NCBI GenBank assembly: GCA_964019695.1
Contig: OZ026515.1
Span: 136,024,549 to 136,088,548, forward strand
DNA length: 64,000 bases
Source of the DNA: Loripinus fragilis
Lineage: Eukaryota > Mollusca > Bivalvia > Lucinida > Lucinidae
Direction of reading: 5' to 3'
Shown piece by piece: positions 54,531 through 64,000 of the stretch. Under the pieces are notes generated by a model. That model had not been told where the DNA came from. It worked only from the letters and a program-made list of their open reading frames with translations, and searched no databases. How positions within the stretch are numbered: the first letter of the stretch is position 1; the number at the start of each line of letters is the position of its first letter. The position numbers were made by a program, and so were the translations under genes.

Positions 54531-54970
54531 TAACCCTTAATGCACCAATGGAATCTTGAATCTTCCTTCTTATTTGAAACAATAAACTTGGTATGGTCCA
54601 TTCTATATATCGAGGGTCACATGTTATGCTTTCCAAAAAAGCCTGTATGTCTTTCTCTGTGGATAGTTATAATTGTTGGAAACGCTGTATGCCCTGATGA
54701 AATGCCGCATTACGTGCATTTTATCCTGGTCTTCAATGTTTGCCAAAGTACGAATTAGGAGTTACTAGAATAAAAAGGGTTCAGGGGATATTTTCCCAAC
54801 ACAAAATGAGTAAGGACGGAAGAATTGAACCCAAAACTTTCCAATCTTGTTATACGGTAAACAAACGTGTTCACGACTGACTTATTTCGAATCACCTTTT
54901 TTGTAAAATATCGCTGGCTTTCATTTCTATTTGCATGATGAGCTTAACTTCGTCCGCATTGTCTACAAAT
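54531..54970. other. MITE end fragment; no gene recognised
   Basis: TTAACCCTTAATGCACCAATGG at its start equals the end of the 17,982/55,458 MITE family (first 18 bases). GGGTTCAATTC complement near 54,823 may be another tRNA-like B box. Otherwise noncoding. Confidence 0.4.
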
Positions 54971-55179
54971 AAGCCGTGACATGAGATTTCCAACAATGTG
55001 GTATGTGCGACCAGCAAAGTCTGATCAGAGCCTCTGTTAGTCGTTTGAATATTCTATGAGTGTTAAGCTACTGGCTGAACATCATTTGGAGTTTCTGGGT
55101 TTAAAGGGAGGCTGCACAAGCTCGTCTGAGTCTACACATGTCAAAATGCCACATTGTTAGAATTCACATGTCGCGTCTC
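54971..55179. mobile_element. GAGCC-ended MITE, copy 3
   Basis: AAGCCGTGACATGAGATTTC and GAGACGCGACATGTGAATTC (read inward from the right). About 28 bases of the inner GCGCATACGC block are deleted relative to copies 1 and 2. Confidence 0.8.
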
Positions 55180-55457
55180 AAATCAGGAACATGTCAAAGC
55201 TTAACAAAGCTTATTTTTAAAGCGATTAGTCGAGTAACAGAAATGCCATAGAGATCAACTGTTCATTATGGACGAAATGATTTTAGAACACTAGTAGGAG
55301 AGAAGGAAACGTTGATGAAAATGTAAAAAGATTTTCCCGACATGCGCGTAAAAAAAATTCCCACGCGAGTTTTCAAAATGGCATCAAAACGTTTCTGTCA
55401 TCATGTCCATAAAACAGACTAAATCTTTTAATAGTTATATGAAAACTATTTTAAGTG

Positions 55458-55672
55458 TTAACCCTTAAAGCGCCACCTATAATTTGCAGCAGACGACAAT
55501 TTCAAATTTTGCCGCTTTTTCAAAAATAACATATAAGGCATGCTTTTTCATGAGAATCGTCTGCTGGCAGACGATTCTCATGAAATATCATACCTTATTT
55601 TTTTCGAAAATTAGGGAAGATGTCGCAAAATTTGTCGTCTGCTGCAGTCGTGATTGGCGCTTTAAGGGTTAA
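55458..55672. mobile_element. TTAACCCTTAA-ended MITE, copy 2 (nearly palindromic)
   Basis: TTAACCCTTAAAGCGCCA and TGGCGCTTTAAGGGTTAA are exact inverted ends; GCAGCAGACGACA pairs with TGTCGTCTGCTGC and the centre GAATCGTCTGC|TG|GCAGACGATTC is a hairpin. Most of the 215 bases can self-pair. Confidence 0.85.
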
Positions 55673-56322
55673 GAAGCCGAACGTTCATACGTCATGCGGT
55701 TAAACAATGGGAAATTCAGTTTGAACTCAGATCACACAAGTCGCTTCTCATACTTCATATTAACTGCTTTGAAAACTTTGTTCCGATTGTACAGTTAATG
55801 GCCCAGTTTCGAATCTTTCCCAGTTCCGAATCACGTCATAGTTTCGTTGCAAACTACACATCAGCGGTAAAATTTAAAATACATATTTTGGTTTTGTTTT
55901 GTTGTATAATTATCCCTCTGTATGTGAGTGAAAGCAAATATCTATAAGTTATCTGCTTGGTGAAAATAATTACAATTTCCGCCCATGACCCATTTTATGA
56001 AGGTATATTTTCACACGTGTCAGTATCTGTTCACTGCATATTTCCGAAAAATGCTTTCGTTTGAAATGCATTTTTATCAAACTTTCGGTTTCAGCATGTT
56101 TTCCAACAATAATTAAAACACATCCAAGAAAAAAAAACGGACCTTTTATTCTGTTTTTGGTTCTGTGATAGCCGTTTAATCACTGTCAATGTTTTGTCCA
56201 GTTTCGAATCAGTGTGTAAACACAAGTTTATTACACGTCACATAACAATAACGTACACGTGCTCAGCTGTTTGTACAAAATAGAAGTCAAAATTATGTGA
56301 AAAAGTTTCACGGGCACCATAT

Positions 56323-56323
<1 letters not shown>

Positions 56324-56366
<43 letters not shown>
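56324..56366. repeat. (CT)n microsatellite
   Basis: Perfect CT run of about 21 units, next to a GATCC MITE. Confidence 0.97.
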
Positions 56367-56370
<4 letters not shown>

Positions 56371-56373
56371 GAC

Positions 56374-56630
56374 GCGGGGATCCAGAAAGTTTTGACTCTG
56401 ACAACGTTTTTTATATTTCATGCCGTTTTAGTTGATGAGGGGAGATAGGATCCAAATACCACAAAAGCGGGCCGTCATCGGCCCGCCAGCGAAACTCAAT
56501 TTGATGGCCTTGGTAGCTCTAGAGAGCATAAGTGTGAAAATAGTCTGAATTTTAGGGGTATAGCTATGGGACTTTACAGGGGTTTGCGGGGGGGGGGGGG
56601 GGGGCTATGTCTTCCCTGGATCCGCGTATG
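56374..56630. mobile_element. GATCC-family hAT MITE, copy with G-tract
   Basis: GCGGGGATCCAGAAAG to CCTGGATCCGCGTATG, with AAGCGGGCCGTCATCGGCCC and GCCCGCCAGCGAAAC inside and a run of about 17 G at 56,588-56,604. Confidence 0.7.
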
Positions 56631-56659
56631 CATAAGGATTGTGCCTTTGTGTGTGTCTG

Positions 56660-56756
56660 TTGAATTTCTCTGTCTGTCTATCAGTCTGTCTGTCTATCTA
56701 AGTCTCTCTGTATGTATATGCCTGTCTGTCTGCATTTCTCTCTTTCTCCCCTCTCT

Positions 56757-56795
<39 letters not shown>
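56660..56795. repeat. TCTG-rich and (CT)n simple repeat
   Basis: Imperfect TGTCTG units followed by CT runs. The 112-codon frame through it reads LSLSLS and is an artefact. Confidence 0.95.
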
Positions 56796-56798
<3 letters not shown>

Positions 56799-56957
56799 AT
56801 GTGGTGTAGACCTAGCAGACCAGGGATCCCGAGCTCGATACCGGGTAATTCAATTTTTTAGTTGGGACTCTAAATCAGTCCCGTTCCAGACTAACCTTAG
56901 CTAGTTGATGCCCATTATCCTAATTATGCATCATTTATCCGTAAGGTTCCACTACAT

Positions 56958-57248
56958 GTGCGGATCCAGAAAGTTTTGTCAGAGGGGGTCCAACGTTGAC
57001 AACGTTTTTTTAGTTTGATGGGGGAGGTATTATCCAAATACCACTATTAGCAGGCCATCTTCAGCCCGCCAGCGAACCGCCATTTAAATGGCGATTCGCT
57101 GGCGTGCCGATTATGGCCAAAAATTGAAAGCTGGCTTGGTAGCTTTACGATTTTAAGGGGATCGGGACCAGTATTGCTAAAAAACCTATATTTTTGTGAT
57201 TTTCGAGGGGCTATTCGGACCTCCTGTCCCCCTCTGGATCCGACCATG
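56958..57248. mobile_element. GATCC-family hAT MITE, complete copy
   Basis: Flanked by an exact 8-bp duplication CACTACAT (56,950-56,957 and 57,249-57,256), the hAT hallmark. Ends GTGCGGATCCAGA and CATGGTCGGATCCAGAG (inward). The core GCGAACCGCCATTTAAATGG is a palindrome shared by all copies. 291 bases, non-coding. Confidence 0.85.
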
Positions 57249-57308
57249 CACTACATCCTCCTATGAGTAATAGAAGGCTAACGTCTTGTTGATTTTCCAG
57301 TGCCCTGG

Positions 57309-57569
57309 GCCCGGAATTACAACGCCTCCTTAACGTTTAAGGAAGACTTATGTTAAGTACTGATATTTTAACATGCTAGTTAAGATTTTAAATAAATTAC
57401 CTGGATCGATGCAGTACTTGTGGGCAAAATATCATTGTGATCTACAGAAAAAATGAAACTATTTTGATTTTAATCAGTTTGAAACGTTAGTTTTCGCATC
57501 CTGAAAAATCAATACTTAACTTAAGTCTTCCTTAACTCTAAGGAGGCATTGTAATTCCGGGCCCTGGTA
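57309..57569. mobile_element. Palindromic MITE with 55-bp TIRs
   Basis: GGGCCCGGAATTACAACGCC and GGGCCCGGAATTACAATGCC (inward from right) continue through TCCTTA and TTAAGGAAGACTTA. TIRs exceed 50 bases with few mismatches. No target duplication was recognised. Confidence 0.75.
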
Positions 57570-57673
57570 TATGCCTCACTCCATCACAAGTGGACATACT
57601 TGTGTCGGATGATTCCCATGCTTTTTGCCCATCTCAACTATATCACAGAGTTTTTACTTGGGTACCAGAGCCA

Positions 57674-57762
57674 AATCAGAATTAAGAGTGAGGGTGGTAC
57701 CGTTAATTATGTTGAAGCTCTCCAGTTTTTCTTTTTACTGGCAAGGATTTTGTCGATCGGCT
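57674..57762 (+). mobile_element. RepB 5' fragment
   Basis: AGAATTAAGAGTGAGGGTGG and CTCCAGTTTTTCTTTTTACT match 29,689-29,760. Confidence 0.6.
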
Positions 57763-57798
57763 TTTAAATGTTAAAAATCTAGTCTTTGTCCCGTACTG

Positions 57799-57818
57799 TG
57801 GTGTGCGTGCGTGCATGC

Positions 57819-57901
<83 letters not shown>
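57799..57901. repeat. (GC)n-(GT)n microsatellite
   Basis: GTGCGTGCATGCGCGC leads into a GC run and about 34 GT units. Alternating purine-pyrimidine DNA of this kind can adopt Z-form. The CVCVCV frames here are artefacts. Confidence 0.97.
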
Positions 57902-57902
<1 letters not shown>

Positions 57903-58341
57903 TGGGGGGTCAAGACGTTATAACCATTCAAACATCTACCATGATGACCCCGCAATCGGCTACAGTATCACGTGTGTCGACCGCCCGCGGTGTTGGCGAA
58001 TGGGGCAGTGGTTACAAATGCATTTTACTCTCACAACGCGTGTTGGTATATGCGTGCGCTAAATATCGATGGAAATGAGCACAGACGTTAAATAAAAATG
58101 TCACAAAAATCGAAAAAAAATACTCCGAAAAAGTGAATGTTAGTGTCTGTATCACAAAGCGATGCGTCAAATGGCAGACAGTGCAGATCTTGATTAGAAC
58201 GCGCCTCTATCAGCTATCTGATCTAGTTCAACTCTACACTGTCTCATTTACCAAGTTTACCGGTATAAAACCTTTCGATCATTATCGGGAGTATTACTTG
58301 CATGTGGTAAAAATGTTCATAGTCTTAGGACGTTTATTCAT
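57902..58341. other. No gene recognised
   Basis: Noncoding DNA inside the 3.1-kb element; part of a 144-codon frame (58,133-58,567) that runs into a MITE and has no domain. Confidence 0.35.
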
Positions 58342-58540
58342 GCGCGGATCCACAGGAGTGAGCACTGGGGGTCCGGACACCCCCTCCCGCATGGAAAAGC
58401 ACAAAGCTGTTATTATCTTAGGATTACTGGTTCGAAAAGTACAAAGCTACAGATGTCGTGTCATCATAGGACCGCTAGCGAGGCGCCATTTATATGACAT
58501 TTCGCTGGCGGGCCGATGGTTGCCCGTTTTGGTTACTTTC
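58342..58540. mobile_element. GATCC-family hAT MITE, left-end copy
   Basis: GCGCGGATCCACAGGAG start, GGGGGTCCGGACACCCCC palindrome and TTTCGCTGGCGGGCCGATGG core; the right terminal GGATCC is missing. Confidence 0.6.
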
Positions 58541-58898
58541 TGTGTCCGTGCAAGTTTACTGCAATGAATACGGTAAAATAATGCGTCAAACTCATCATTG
58601 GAAGTAGTGATTAAGCTAACAATGTAAAAACCTTAATGCAACTGTACCCCTGAAGGTAATTTCTTAGAATTTCTTAAGTGATTCGAAACTGGGCAAATGA
58701 CCCGCAACTAGGCCAATTGGCGGCCTACTTTAAAGCCGTGGTATGACACATAGCTGAGTCCGAATGATACAAATTTAGGTTCATTATTTAGGGGAATGAT
58801 AGTGCTTTGTAATAGTAAAACCGAAATCTTATAAACTCAGAGCAACTATTTGGAATACGCCTTGAAGTAAAAGTGATTCGGAACTGGGCCATTAACTG

Positions 58899-59320
58899 TA
58901 TTGATCTAGAGAATAGCTACAACTATAACAGGTAGAAATGTTTAACATTTTTTACTGGAGAAATGTTGGCCTCAAGTTGTTTTAATGTGGAAAGGCTTAG
59001 CTGCCACCTCCTTTGGTGTAAGCTTACATGTTTTTGTTTTCAGTGTTGCATATTCATCCTAAGTAAAAACCTGCTGTACTCATGCCGACGATCAAGCCTC
59101 ATTTTCAAATGAACATTCAAGTCAAATGCAAAGATGGTGTAAATGTTTAAAAGAAAAATAGCACGCTTTAGACACGTACGATTGATCCGTCGTGGTTTCA
59201 GATATATGGCCATCCCAAAGTTATGACCGTTTCATATATTTTAGGATTTAATTTCATACCCATTGATAAATACAACGTTAATTACCTCAGTAATGATTTG
59301 AATTTGTCAAAACTACATAC
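58899..59320. other. No gene recognised
   Basis: AT-rich noncoding DNA. Confidence 0.35.
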
Positions 59321-59558
59321 AGTAAAACATGTGTATAACGGCCACTCAAAAATAGACCAAGCAAAGAGCTTAATAACAAATGGTAACTTAATGAAGGTCA
59401 AAAGTATTGCAGAATGCTCCCCTTGGAGCATACTGCAATGCTTTTGACCTGCAAAGGGGAGCATTCTGCAATACTTTTGACCAGCATTAAGCGATAATTG
59501 GTCTTAAAAACCAATTTTCGGTCTTTTTAAGAGTGGCCGTCTTACACAGGTTTTACTA
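59321..59558. mobile_element. PAL1 MITE, copy 3 (most complete)
   Basis: AGTAAAACATGTGTATAACG and AGTAAAACCTGTGTAAGACG (inward from right) are the TIRs, followed by GCCACTC. The centre GAATGCTCCCCTTGGAGCAT is palindromic, and part of the right half is duplicated (GCAATGCTTTTGACC / GCAATACTTTTGACC). It abuts the 3' end of the LINE. Confidence 0.8.
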
Positions 59559-59564
59559 CAATAC

Positions 59565-61260
59565 AATTTTATTAGCATATCAGCAAAAAACAATGCCTTT
59601 GGCTATATACAATACAAAGCAATATGACACATCTAGCTAGTCTGTTATACTAAAACACAAGCACAGTTGGCTGCAGAGACAAACGTCACCACTCCATCCG
59701 TTACTAATACACATACGCATGTTCTTACGCATATGTATTAGGGACTGGGATGGGTCAAATTAAGATGTTTACATCGTCTTTGCAACCATCCGTGTCATGT
59801 GAAGGAAAGTTAATAACTACATTATTTTCAAGAGATAGCTAAGTCTTCAAGAGTTTGAGATCTCAAGGTGTTTGCAGACTTAATGAATTTTGACAATTTA
59901 AGAAGAAACATTTTGGAATTTGCAGCCATAATAGAAATGAATTTTGCAACAGATGGCAAAGCAGTACTTGACAAAAGATCTCTTCTTATGTCACTATATC
60001 GAGGGCATACTAGGAGAAAATGAAATTCTGATTCCACCATTGACATTGAGCAAAGACGGCAGATCCTGTTCTCTCGGGGAACATTGATATGTCTTCCCCT
60101 CTCGATATCAAGATTATGTGCACTTAGTCGGAAAGCAGCGAGCTCCGACCTTAATTTGTCATTTGAGATACATTCGACACACTTCTCCATTTTAAACTCC
60201 GTTTTAAACTGGCAGTAGTATTCGAGTTTTGACGAGTTACATATATTAGCATACCAATGTTGAGTAAAGTGATCTCTGATTCTATTTCTAATTACCTCGA
60301 AGCACGGAATCTCGATAAGTTGATTATGCCACATCTGGCTGAACCCAAGATTATCTAGTAAGCTCTTTATACCCTGAGCCCACGAGCGTTTATGCTTGAA
60401 CCTACTTGGCTGTGCGAGCGCATCTAAGTCATCAATCTGGGTTTGAAAAAGTTAAAAAGTTAATTGTAAATTGTTGTTTGCTAATTTTTTTAGCCAAAAT
60501 TTAATTGACCTTTCCTTTGCTATAACGGAGAGGGGATAGCGACCCAGATCTCCGTATACAGCATACTTAGGGGATTGGGTTCTCACGCCAAGTATGTTCT
60601 TGCAGAACTTAATATGAATTTTATCTATGTGTTCGTACTCATATATTCCCCATACCTCTGATGCATACAAAAGTATAGGGGATACAAGAGAATCAAACAG
60701 TTTTATTTTAGTTTTAACATCAAAACTCATCCGTTTGCTCAAGGCTAATAGTTGGTTGGCTGCCTTCAGCGCTTGCTCAGACAGAGCCTTAACACCTGGT
60801 TTTAAACTACCATTTTTGTTAAACTTCATACCAAGATAGCAGAATGAATCCACTCTTTCTAGTGGCTCACCATCGTAATACCAAAGCTGGTTTTGTTGCG
60901 ATCTTCTGTTTTCGAAAATGCAGATTTTTCTTTTCTTGTGTTTACACGAAGTCCCCACTCAGTGGAATACTTCTGTTATTTATTCAATAGGGTCTGAAGC
61001 TCTGTTGGAGACTTGGTGAATAAAATCGTGTCGTCTGCGAAAAGCAGAAGAAAGAAACATATATGATTGATACTTATGCCAGTTATTTCACCACCATTAT
61101 CTGCATTCTTAAGATCAGCATATACATCATTAATAAAGAGAATGAACAGTAAGGGTGATAACGGCTCACCCTGCTTTACCCCCAGTAAGATTTCGAAGAA
61201 GCTGGACACATCAGACTGTATCTTACTGTATGCAATGATATTGCCAATATCTATGTCGAG
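59565..61260 (-). pseudogene. 5'-truncated LINE (non-LTR retrotransposon) ORF2
   Basis: Minus strand: GVKQGEPLSPLLFILFINDV, then FADD at about 61,041-61,030, the RT catalytic box, intact. A stop (LLNK*) and a frameshift follow near 60,965-60,930. The thumb region has LWYYDGEPLERVDSFCYLGM and LFDSLVSPILLYASEVWG; then, after one TAA near 60,449, a C-terminal domain with CRLC...H...C (residues C92, C95, H105, C110 of the 60,334-59,828 block), the usual LINE zinc knuckle. It ends near an ATAAAATTGTATTGTA-like tail at 59,565-59,580. The endonuclease and RT fingers are absent, as in normal 5' truncation. Clade not determined (I/RTE/Jockey-like by feel). Confidence 0.85.
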
Positions 61261-61502
61261 TTTGTTATGCTATAATTCTGTTAATGATTATCCTGTTTTC
61301 AAATATTTAATTGCTAAATATTGCTCTCGCATCTGCGCTTGCGTGGGTCCTTTTCTAGTTCTATTTTTATTTTTATTTTTTGGAGGTGTGGGTGAAAAAT
61401 ACCAGCCTAGAAATTGGGGCCTTCTTCTACTGATAAGGGTAGGCAAGTATATTCGGCTTAAATGGCCCGCCCTGTCAATCTAAAAAATAATCAGTGGGCC
61501 TC

Positions 61503-61610
61503 GACGCGACAAAACCTGTCTTCGGAGTTTCCGACAAAGCGAGACTCAAACCAATCTCCTCACATACAGAGACTAGCTAGAAAATTGAAATTTCGCTTAA
61601 CTTAAAGCAA
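61503..61610. mobile_element. GTCGCGA-family MITE, half copy
   Basis: GACGCGACAAAACCTGTCTT and ACAGAGACTAGCTAGAAAAT match 49,157-49,230. Confidence 0.6.
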
Positions 61611-61937
61611 GTCTATACTTAAGGAATCTTCTAACGCATACAGTAAACAATTTACTACAAACGCTTAATAATGTTAAAAGCATGCAATATTTTGTTGTTA
61701 AGCAAAAATTCAATATTATTCACATCATGTGTGAAAATTTCAAAACAATACCTTGAGGATTATGCAAACTACAGCTTATTTTATTTGAAAGGGTCAGAAT
61801 CGGAAGTCACAAAAAATGGAATTAAGGCTGAAAACTGCATTTCAGTGAGGCAATTTTAATTTCATTTGTCATGCTGAACAATGAAAAGCGTCATTTTGTA
61901 TTAAGAAATGCATGAAATTCACGATGGGTTAGGCGTC
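61611..61937. other. No gene recognised
   Basis: AT-rich; a 62-codon plus-strand frame (61,671-61,859) has no domain. Confidence 0.35.
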
Positions 61938-62519
61938 AGACACAATAACAACCTTCACAGAAAACTGCCTGGTGTTTGTCTTTGGATGGGCCCACTGTGT
62001 CCTAACTGGGGGAGGGTTTATTTTAGCTCTGGCAGTCTGTGAGTTCAGAGTCATTATCTTTGTTTCATCACAGTAATAATTTGATTGTTTCCCCATGATG
62101 ATACATTGGATAAGTAAGGAAGCCTCCACGCGAGCTTACCGTTTTTTTTTTGTTTTTTTTTGGGGGGGGGGTTTTGACAACAGCTTAATCTAGGGCGAAG
62201 ATTTGGCCAGTAAAATTAATTTAAGCCCCCAGCAACTTCGACTGAGCGCTCTAAGGCGATGTGTATGTTGTTGTTGGTTAATTATCATTGTTGCTCCTAT
62301 TGTTTGTTTAATTTTTGTATTTGGTCCTTGTTTTGTTGTGTAGTACTTAGTGTCATTTCTAATTTTGTAATCATCTCGCTGGGGATGAGAGTGATGGTGG
62401 CTTAAAACTGCTTTTAATGTAATAGGACTGTTAGTGCTATGTGTCTCTTCCTCGCGAAGCAATGGGTTGGTCTGCAGTGTGTGATTGTGGTATTTCCTGG
62501 CCATGCTCTACCGATTTTT
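61938..62519 (+). mobile_element. RepA, second long copy
   Basis: CTTTGTTTCATCACAGTAAT, CCATGATGATACATTGGATA, TAATTTAAGCCCCCAGC and GTGTGATTGTGGTATTTCCT follow the order of the 1,410-2,066 copy. A T8-G10 run sits at 62,140-62,173. A 104-codon minus-strand frame across it is repeat-derived. Confidence 0.75.
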
Positions 62520-63089
62520 TTCATGCGATGTTGAACAGTTGAAATATAAAAAGTCCACACTGTCAGTAACACCAGCAGGGCTCTACTGCTAGCTAGCAGA
62601 ATAAATGTTTAACCATGGCTATCCTGCTCCCCAGATCTAAAGTCAATCAAGCACATATGCGATGCGATTGTCAGGAATAATTTAATTACTTGCGTGTGCG
62701 CATTGTCCGTTCTCTTTTAAAGATGTAGAAGATAGAAGTTGGATGTTTTTTCTTACTTAATGAATAATAGAATGCAGACTGACTTACCTTTGAAAATGAT
62801 CCATGTCTCATTGATCCATGTTACTAAATGGAATACATTTGACAAATTGCTATTCTGTTTTTCGTATTGATGGTAAATTTGCGACTTTCGTTTTTTGAAG
62901 TTTTCAACTCAAACTTCGATATTTTAAATACTCTTCGTCAGTTTTCTCTGCAAATAGCCATGCATTATCGGAAAACATTGGTCTCATTAATTCCAAAAAT
63001 ATTTTTTAATTCGAAATTCTAGTTTTTAAGAAAATGCCAAAACAAAAGTGTATGTGTTAGAAGTTTCCTTAGGTGTAGATATGACACTT
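62520..63089. other. No gene recognised
   Basis: AT-rich noncoding DNA. Confidence 0.35.
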
Positions 63090-63205
63090 TCCAATAAGCG
63101 AATAACAAAGGCGCACATCAAACTGCGCGGATGCACATGCTGGTCTGCACATTTGTTGTTCGCAAACCCCGGAAGATAGGTTTTCTCGCGACAAGGCCCA
63201 TATAT
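63090..63205. mobile_element. GTCGCGA-family MITE, half copy
   Basis: GCGAATAACAAAGGCGCACA and GAAGATAGGTTTTCTCGCGA match the right half of 49,157-49,372. Confidence 0.6.
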
Positions 63206-63752
63206 GTCTCGGCATTGCCGCTACTGAATTTAGATTTTCTTATAAAATCGATGAAGCTATTTGAAAACGACGACCGAATGTTGCTTCCATAGTTGTACTT
63301 AACTAATGAACTCTTAATAGCTCTACTTTTATCAGAGAAATGACAAACCTGGGCTTAGCTAGAGGATTGGAATGTAATTCAAGGTAAAGTGCAGAGTAAA
63401 TAAATAGAAAATTTAAAGGTGATAAAATGTAATGGAACGTAACATCCTTGACAAGTGTGACGTACTCATGGAATAATGCTAGTTCTTGGAAATAAACTCT
63501 GTGTGACATGTGCATTTGTAACATTAGTTTGTTAAGTTGTCAAAATACGTGTAGCGTTGTAGACTTGTGTCATTGCATTAGTTGATATTTTACAAGCAAA
63601 TGGATACGCATCTATTAGAGGGAAGTGGAAATAATAATCTTTTATTTTCTTCTAACAATAAAGCGTCTCTGAATGTTACTTTATAAACACTTCGTAAAAA
63701 AAGTGTTTGCCAGGACTGAAAACGGGGTGGCATTAAAGCACGACATTCAAGA
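63206..63752. other. Upstream region of the GPCR-like gene
   Basis: AT-rich. In-frame TGA at 63,717-63,719 closes the receptor frame upstream of its ATG. No clear TATA box or splice acceptor could be fixed. Minus-strand frames here (63,303-63,524; 63,590-63,856) are shadows. Confidence 0.35.
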
Positions 63753-64000
63753 ATGAATTTTACATCAAATGTTTCTTTTACAACAGTTTCTGAATTAAAC
63801 GAGCAAATGTTAAAAGTCGTCCTGCCAGTAACAGTGTTTGTGTGGACAGAGGCCATTGTTGGATTTGTGGGAAATATATTAATTATATATGTGTATTACA
63901 GGTCGTACGAACATTGCAATTTTCGTTACTTTGTGTTGTTTTTGGCCGTGTATGACCTGACAAGCTGTTTAACCACGCTACCGGGAGAATTATATGCACA
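63753..64000 (+). CDS. Class A (rhodopsin-like) GPCR, N-terminal part, runs off window
   Basis: 82 codons open to the window end, from the first ATG after an in-frame TGA. Residues 1-19 form a short extracellular N-terminus with two N-glycosylation sequons (NFT at 2, NVS at 6). Residues 21-49 are a hydrophobic TM1 containing GFVGNILIIYV, with the conserved N1.50 (N41). A short basic loop (YYRSYEHCNFR) leads to TM2 with FVLFLAVYDLTSCLTTLP, where D68 is the sodium-site D2.50 of the LAxxD motif. This is the N-terminus of a seven-transmembrane plasma-membrane receptor; the wording resembles peptide or amine receptors of invertebrate expansions, but the ligand cannot be told. The DRY, CWxP and NPxxY motifs lie outside. 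Confidence 0.85.
   Translation, partial: MNFTSNVSFTTVSELNEQMLKVVLPVTVFVWTEAIVGFVGNILIIYVYYRSYEHCNFRYFVLFLAVYDLTSCLTTLPGELYA

Larger units (their letters stand above)
55792..58898. mobile_element. 3.1-kb TIR element with TA duplication and subterminal repeats
   Basis: CAGTTAATGGCCCAGTTTCG at the left and CAGTTAATGGCCCAGTTCCG read inward from the right, both flanked by TA. The motif GATTCGRAACTGGG recurs inside each end (55,823; 56,206; 58,680; 58,874), like transposase-binding subterminal repeats. No transposase is recognised. Much of the length is later insertions: three GATCC MITEs, a 260-bp palindromic MITE, a RepB piece and microsatellites. Confidence 0.65.

Noticed and set aside
56566..56904. 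112-codon frame rich in LSLS and CLSVC
   Set aside because: It is the translation of CT and TCTG simple repeats.
57803..58078. Frames with CVCVCV runs
   Set aside because: Translation of the GT microsatellite.
60627..60839. Plus-strand frame
   Set aside because: Antisense to the LINE; the minus strand carries the recognisable RT blocks. The 61,067-61,483 frame is rejected for the same reason in its first half.

Overview
This window looks like AT-rich, intron-and-repeat DNA from an invertebrate animal, most likely a bivalve mollusc. The reasons are abundant tRNA-headed SINEs, satellite-like arrays of the kind common in bivalve genomes (an AACTAGGTCAAGGTCA-type array ending in GGACGGAC units and a CCTCCCAAAG tail), DIRS-like and LINE retrotransposon remains, and many palindromic or terminal-inverted-repeat (TIR) miniature transposons. 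There are no operons, bacterial signals, rRNA genes or CRISPR arrays. Species cannot be settled from the sequence.

Only two pieces of probable host coding sequence are recognised. One is a minus-strand exon at 19,863-20,060 that encodes a mitochondrial leader plus the first FAD-binding Rossmann motif of a sulfide:quinone oxidoreductase-like protein and ends at a GTACGT donor. The other is the N-terminal part of a class A G-protein-coupled receptor (GPCR) at 63,753-64,000 (+), which runs off the window. They point in opposite directions, 44 kb apart, with transposon-rich DNA between.

Layout. 0-7.8 kb: palindromic MITE, a 650-bp repeat (called RepA here), minisatellite, tRNA-SINE, LINE fragment, and a 480-bp half-palindromic element. 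7.86-16.9 kb: two large inverted copies (arms about 1.0-1.3 kb after removing insertions) that both carry a decayed, unidentified reading frame, around a 5.3-kb core; each arm holds a different later insertion. 17-22 kb: MITE cluster and the SQOR exon. 22.1-32.9 kb: a minus-strand DIRS-like retrotransposon (gag, RT/RNase H, tyrosine recombinase) broken by nested insertions: a RepB SINE with 6-bp target repeats, a 480-bp element, and inside that a 4.84-kb TIR element that itself holds SINEs and satellites. 33-50 kb: scattered MITEs, SINEs, hairpins and long noncoding DNA. 50.6-53.1 kb: a degenerate plus-strand pseudogene of an unnamed multi-copy invertebrate protein family. 53.7-59 kb: several TIR elements, including a 3.1-kb TA-flanked element with hAT-type MITEs and microsatellites nested in it. 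59.3-61.3 kb: a palindromic MITE and a 5'-truncated LINE. 61.5-63.7 kb: RepA and MITE pieces, then the GPCR exon.

I saw no working autonomous system. The main interest is in the layered insertions (several with readable empty-site logic), a set of recurrent MITE families, the unidentified ORF shared by the inverted arms, and the 50.6-kb pseudogene family. All boundaries were read by eye and may be off by several bases.
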